From Atopsyche davidsoni (lineage: Eukaryota; Arthropoda; Insecta; Trichoptera; Hydrobiosidae), in NCBI GenBank assembly GCA_022113835.1, contig JAILWY010000008.1, positions 1,666,001-1,730,000 on the forward strand: a stretch of DNA of 64,000 nucleotides, read 5' to 3'. Made by a program: the position numbers and the translations under genes. Shown piece by piece: positions 59,488 to 64,000 of this stretch (positions are counted from its first letter, which is position 1; every line of letters begins with the position of its first letter). The notes under the pieces were generated by a model. That model was given only the letters and a program-made list of their open reading frames with translations. It was not told the DNA's origin and ran no database searches.

Positions 59488-62400
59488 TATTTCATTCCAT
59501 TAGATAAAATCAAATATTTTATAAAATCGCTCTTTTAAAATATCAGGACCTTTTAGGTATATTACTTATATGTATAATATAGGTTTGTCTTTAAAAATCA
59601 GTCAAAATAAAACCTAGGCATTATTATAAAAAAATATTCTTATATCAAGTCTGCCATATAAAATAGCTGTATTTATGTTTTTGCGGTCTTACTTTCCGTA
59701 AGTCAGTCTGTGTTATGTCTACCTCAGTCGACTTAGGAGAAATATAAAAGCTCGGGTGACCCGTCTTTATTATATATATACATTATATAATCTGACATAA
59801 ATCAGTTAAGATATCCTTATAGATTAGGTTGAGCTAAATTTATGTACCTTGATTTTTATCCTAAAAATTGCACATTTTAAAAAAACTTATTTTTTATAGC
59901 AATACAATAATAATCTATTTTTCATCTAAGGGTACTTTTTTATTTATATATTTATACAATTTTTTTTTATTATTATTGATACACCATATATAATTTCTAT
60001 GGGGTATCTTTCATTCAAATTTTAATTGAACAATTTTTTTTTAAATAAAATTGTTTATCCTTTAGTTAAAAACTTACGTTATTACATATAACGGATTTAT
60101 TATTCAATATTTTTTTTATAAAGCCAGCGTTTTCACGGGTTTACTGTGTGAATAATATAAGGCAATCTATTCACACATTGAATGACCAGAATTCTTTTTA
60201 CGTGCAAAAGTATTTGTATAAAATAATATTTTTTTAAAGCATATTTTGGCTTGCGAGTATTGAAATTTTTTAAAATATCAAATACCTATTTCACAAATTC
60301 TAAAGCCTTATTGTTGACACAAAGCATTTGATTGAATTTCACTATAATTTTTATTTTTGAATGCATTTTCCAAGTATTGCATCAATTTTTACTGAAACCT
60401 TCTAATGCTTTAAATGATATTTGAGCTTTTTATTATGCAATAATAAAAAAATTCCATCATGTTTGGCATTCTCAGTCAGTAGTCTGATTGTTTTGAGCCT
60501 GAAGCCTGATTCTGCCCGATGATGCCAAACTGGTAGGTCTAAAAAAAAACCAGTTGGAATATCACTTTACACTTTTTTAACTAAATATTGCGTAAAAATA
60601 ACTGAATTGGTTAACACAGAAGTTTATCCAATCACATATAGAGAAGTTAGAAAGACACCACCCCCGGGGACCTCCGGTCTGTGTCTGGTTTACAGGTACG
60701 CATCCCCAGCGAAGGGAATACTCCCTCGTCTAATTTGTGTGCCCAAACCACTTTAGGCCAGGTACAGATTGGACTAAAGCATATGACCTTAATTATGTGT
60801 ATGCTTCGATTAAGTAACCTTTATGAATGATAAGCAATATCATATGTGTAACTAACTAACGATCACAAGTAAATTTTTGTTAAAACTCAGTTTACAGTAC
60901 TGAAGAAACGTGTTCAAGATTTAAATGGCTTTACGTTATTTTGTCAGTTTTACATTGAAATAATATAAATTTTTGTTTTGTGAACCAACAGTTTTCGACC
61001 ACTGAAACAGGCGTGAGCTTAATAACATCACTTTGGGATTCAATCAGAACGGGAGACCTCTCGATGAAGAGTCTAACTCTTGTTCACACAAGAGTAGATA
61101 TTGTATTGATTCAAACTCACACCCCCACGAAATTATTATTTTATGAATATTTTTAATTATTTGTTAGTAAAATAGGTTTTTTTTTCCACCGGGCCTCTCC
61201 TGACCGGCCACTGGGGCGACAAAAACTTCAGAGCAAACGTCGGGGGAGGCTGGGGTCTTCGGGACTCGAGCGTGTTTTCTTTGAATTTTATAGATGAGTC
61301 TCGGTGAATCGCGTTAATATTTAAATTTCTGCGAGATGGATCGCCTCCGGAAGAGACACCCTGCAAAAAATGAAAGATCATTTGGTAAATAGATTATGAC
61401 AGGCCTGTGTAAGGGTAATATTGGTTCTCGTATATTTTCTTATTTTTATTCTAATACCTTTCACTCCCTTAAGGCTGATCGATACATTATCGTTTCGGAA
61501 AATCTTAATACATCGCTGAACTTTGATCCGCTTTAAGTAGATTATAATGAAAATTCCACAGCTTATGAAATATACACTATACAAGTCTCTTCTTTTATTT
61601 GCTTTATCAAAAATATTAACCAATGATTATAAAGTTTGCTAATAGGCATCGCTGAAATAATGAGAACTCTATTAAGGCGCAAGAGACTTGGACAATACCG
61701 CTATGAAGCAAGTATAAAATATATAAAAATTATATATATTTTTTTAATAAGGTGGATAGTAAGAAAATTAGAAATGTTACACAATCAAGTTAACTGTAAA
61801 AATATAAAAATAGTTCATTTATTTTATTACATCACGTTACCTCAGTATTTCACATCAATACTTGCAGATACTCGTATGTTAAAAAATATTTAATAAATGT
61901 TTTTGAAGGTTTTTAATCCTGTTATGATTAAAAACGCTGCATTCTTTGGTACTCCGTTTTGCTCTCAAAACTGGGGCAATCTCCAAATAATTTTAAAATC
62001 ACAGTACCAGGACCTTAAAACGATAACCCATATTTTCTAAAAACTACACACACATATGCTTTGCTGAATTTAATTTAGTATTTCTCTAATAAGGATTTAA
62101 TATTTCAAGTCACCGGGTACAATAAGTAAACGCGACGCTATAAATTGACATTTGAAATCTGAAGAGAATTTCCTTATAGAGTACTTAATAAGTGATCAAA
62201 GAACAAAGCCACTGTAAAATGTCCTCAGCGATTCCCATTTTCCCTGTCGAGGCCATAATCAAGTCTTTCAGTTGCAGCGCCGAGCAGACAGCCCATAAAC
62301 AGTTTAAATTAAATCCTATTGCCGATAATTTATCGCCGCTCCGAGCCGGTCGCTTGTTTTGTATTTATTATTTAATTGAAATTGTAAGAGCTGCTCGGTG

Positions 62401-64000
62401 AGTCTGGGCTTTAATAAGATGAAAAACAATGTCGACCGATGTGATTCAAAAGCGTGGCACGAATCGCCACACACGTAATTTAAAACAAAAACAATTTGCA
62501 TAGTCACCTGCAATGCAAATACTGTTACGTTTCTACGTGGGTAACTGAATAGCAAACAATGTGTTGCTTTCAAAGTGTATTTATTGATTGGTTTAGATTT
62601 TAATTAACTTGTAACTAATTTTTATTCAATATATTCATTACGAAACCTTCTAAAGAAAATTACTCCAAGTATTACCGCTCTGTGTTTTATTTAGTACACA
62701 AAAATTATTTGGTATTAAATGTATAGTGAATATTAATCTTAAATAATGAATAATTTAAATCAAGACAGTTTAATTACTTCATTGCCACAAACAAAGCAAG
62801 TCTTGCACAAGGAAAGTAAACATGAAGCCTTCAGACAAATTAATCTCACAACCCTTCCCCCGGTAGCTGGACCGGGTGGTGTCCACTGAGCACAGGAACC
62901 TCCACTAATCTCACCCCATTGGGGGGTATGCCACAGAGAGGACTTGATTTAACCTATTACGACCCATTTCGAGACTGGGCGAGGCCTTCATCAGACGATA
63001 GATGGATTGACCTTAATTTGAGTCGCTTTTAACATTTCGTTTTAAGTCTCAATGTTTTTCTCCATTTAAATTATGATATGACTCCGTCAGTTACTTTGAC
63101 CGAGCTCATTAATTATATGTTCAATTTCAGATATTTGACTTGACTTAACCCATTATGTCTCCTATAAAATCTAACTTTTAACACACCTGCTCAAGAAAAC
63201 GATTTTTTTTAACTAAATTTCCCTTGCATTTTTAATTTCTCTCTCTATAGTCCAAAATTATTTAAAAATATATTTTTAAATCATTAAATTAACCTTTATA
63301 ATAAAGATTAAATTTTTTAAGGTAATTTTTTTTTATTTATAAAAATAACATGAATATTTTATGAGAATTTTCACGGAAAGTTTCAGGAGGTTTTCAATTT
63401 ATACTTAATGTAATTTACGCCCACGAAAATACTAGTCAATATTTTTTGTAAAATGTTAAATATCGTATTTCCATTATCAAAACTCCAATGCTTGTATCTC
63501 TTTTTTTTTTGGTTCCATATTCTCATTTTACATTATACCAGAGATATTTTTCCTTAGAAAAATTCACACTTCATGGGTCCTTAAGGTCTGACTAATCCAT
63601 TATACTTGACACCTCATTGCAATATAGAAAACTCAGCTGGCGCGTGTCAATATATCATTTATTCATACAGCAAATATGCTTTCTGAAAATGACGTAATTT
63701 AAAATTACATAAAATAAAATATTTTTTCAATAAAAACACCCACGCCTTTAACAAAGATTTAAGTAATGAAAATTTATTGTTTATTTTTGCGGGTTTTAAC
63801 GGCAGTTGCTTGGCATTTTTGTTTTATTGATCCGAGGTTTCAGACACTAAAAACTGTTCAATAGTAGAAGCCAAAGTTTTGGATCAATAACTGAAACTTG
63901 ACTTAAACTTAAAAATATAATATTTAGTAATTTGACTTTCAATTTATGATGAGCTTTTGATATAAATTAATGATATTTCTTATCTATGTTTAATTAATTC
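59488..64000. other. Gene-free stretch
   Basis: AT-rich, with GC-richer patches at 60650-60770, 61190-61360, 62200-62420 and 62840-63000. At 62271-62397 a frame of about 42 codons lies between TCTTTCAG and CGGTGAGT, a weak exon-like arrangement. At 62945-62995 the minus strand has CTGATGA and CTCGAAATGG without a stem II. An imperfect inverted repeat (TTATTGATCC / GGATCAATAA) spans 63824-63890. Confidence 0.4.

Noticed and set aside
62271..62397. Exon bounded by TCTTTCAG and CGGTGAGT
   Set aside because: The acceptor tract is weak, the peptide is unrecognised, and the segment looks more like a GC-richer non-coding island; left as a note only.
62945..62995. Minus-strand CTGATGA and CTCGAAATGG as a hammerhead
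   Set aside because: No stem II can be drawn between the two core halves.

Overview
This window looks like non-coding nuclear DNA from an arthropod, probably an insect. It is very AT-rich, has no convincing protein-coding gene (longest open frame 166 codons, low-complexity), carries copies of several eukaryotic transposable-element families, and contains scattered CCTAACCT-type motifs common in insect DNA. It is best read as intergenic DNA or the interior of a very large intron. The organism call is an inference; no marker gene is present. Coordinates and alignments were made by eye.

Layout. 1-8.6 kb is AT-rich sequence with one 350-bp repeat (390-739) whose inverted partner lies at 42.7-43.05 kb. 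8.6-8.86 kb is an intact tRNA-Thr-like palindromic retroposon with a 15-bp target duplication. 16.3-19.9 kb is a nest of mobile DNA: a tRNA-Lys-like SINE, three pieces of the tRNA-Thr-like element, a CpG-rich promoter-like island (18.43-18.64 kb), a dimeric palindromic element carrying hammerhead-ribozyme cores inserted in another repeat, and a pogo-like MITE. 24-28.2 kb has a GC-rich 9-bp minisatellite, a 230-bp repeat present twice, and a candidate 31-nt microexon (26039-26069). 29-43 kb has more copies of the tRNA-Thr-like and hammerhead elements and an internally deleted mariner. 47-50.6 kb holds a second pogo-like MITE, a palindrome with a degenerate hammerhead layout, and an hAT element with an internal 31-bp minisatellite. 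53-59.5 kb holds a tRNA-like SINE, two more hammerhead-family copies, another tRNA-Thr-like copy and a second deleted mariner. The rest is unique-looking AT-rich DNA with short GC-richer islands.

Most interesting system. Two unrelated families are built the same way: long inverted arms around a small structured-RNA module (a hammerhead core in one, a complete 73-nt tRNA-Thr-like cloverleaf in the other). Both are flanked by target duplications of variable length (9-15 bp), which points to copying through RNA rather than cut-and-paste. The hammerhead family has one head-to-tail dimer with a 12-bp target duplication, and a second copy of the host repeat elsewhere in the window serves as an empty site. 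This resembles the retrozyme / Penelope-like hammerhead elements known from animals, but the inverted-arm design with a ribozyme on each strand looks unusual.
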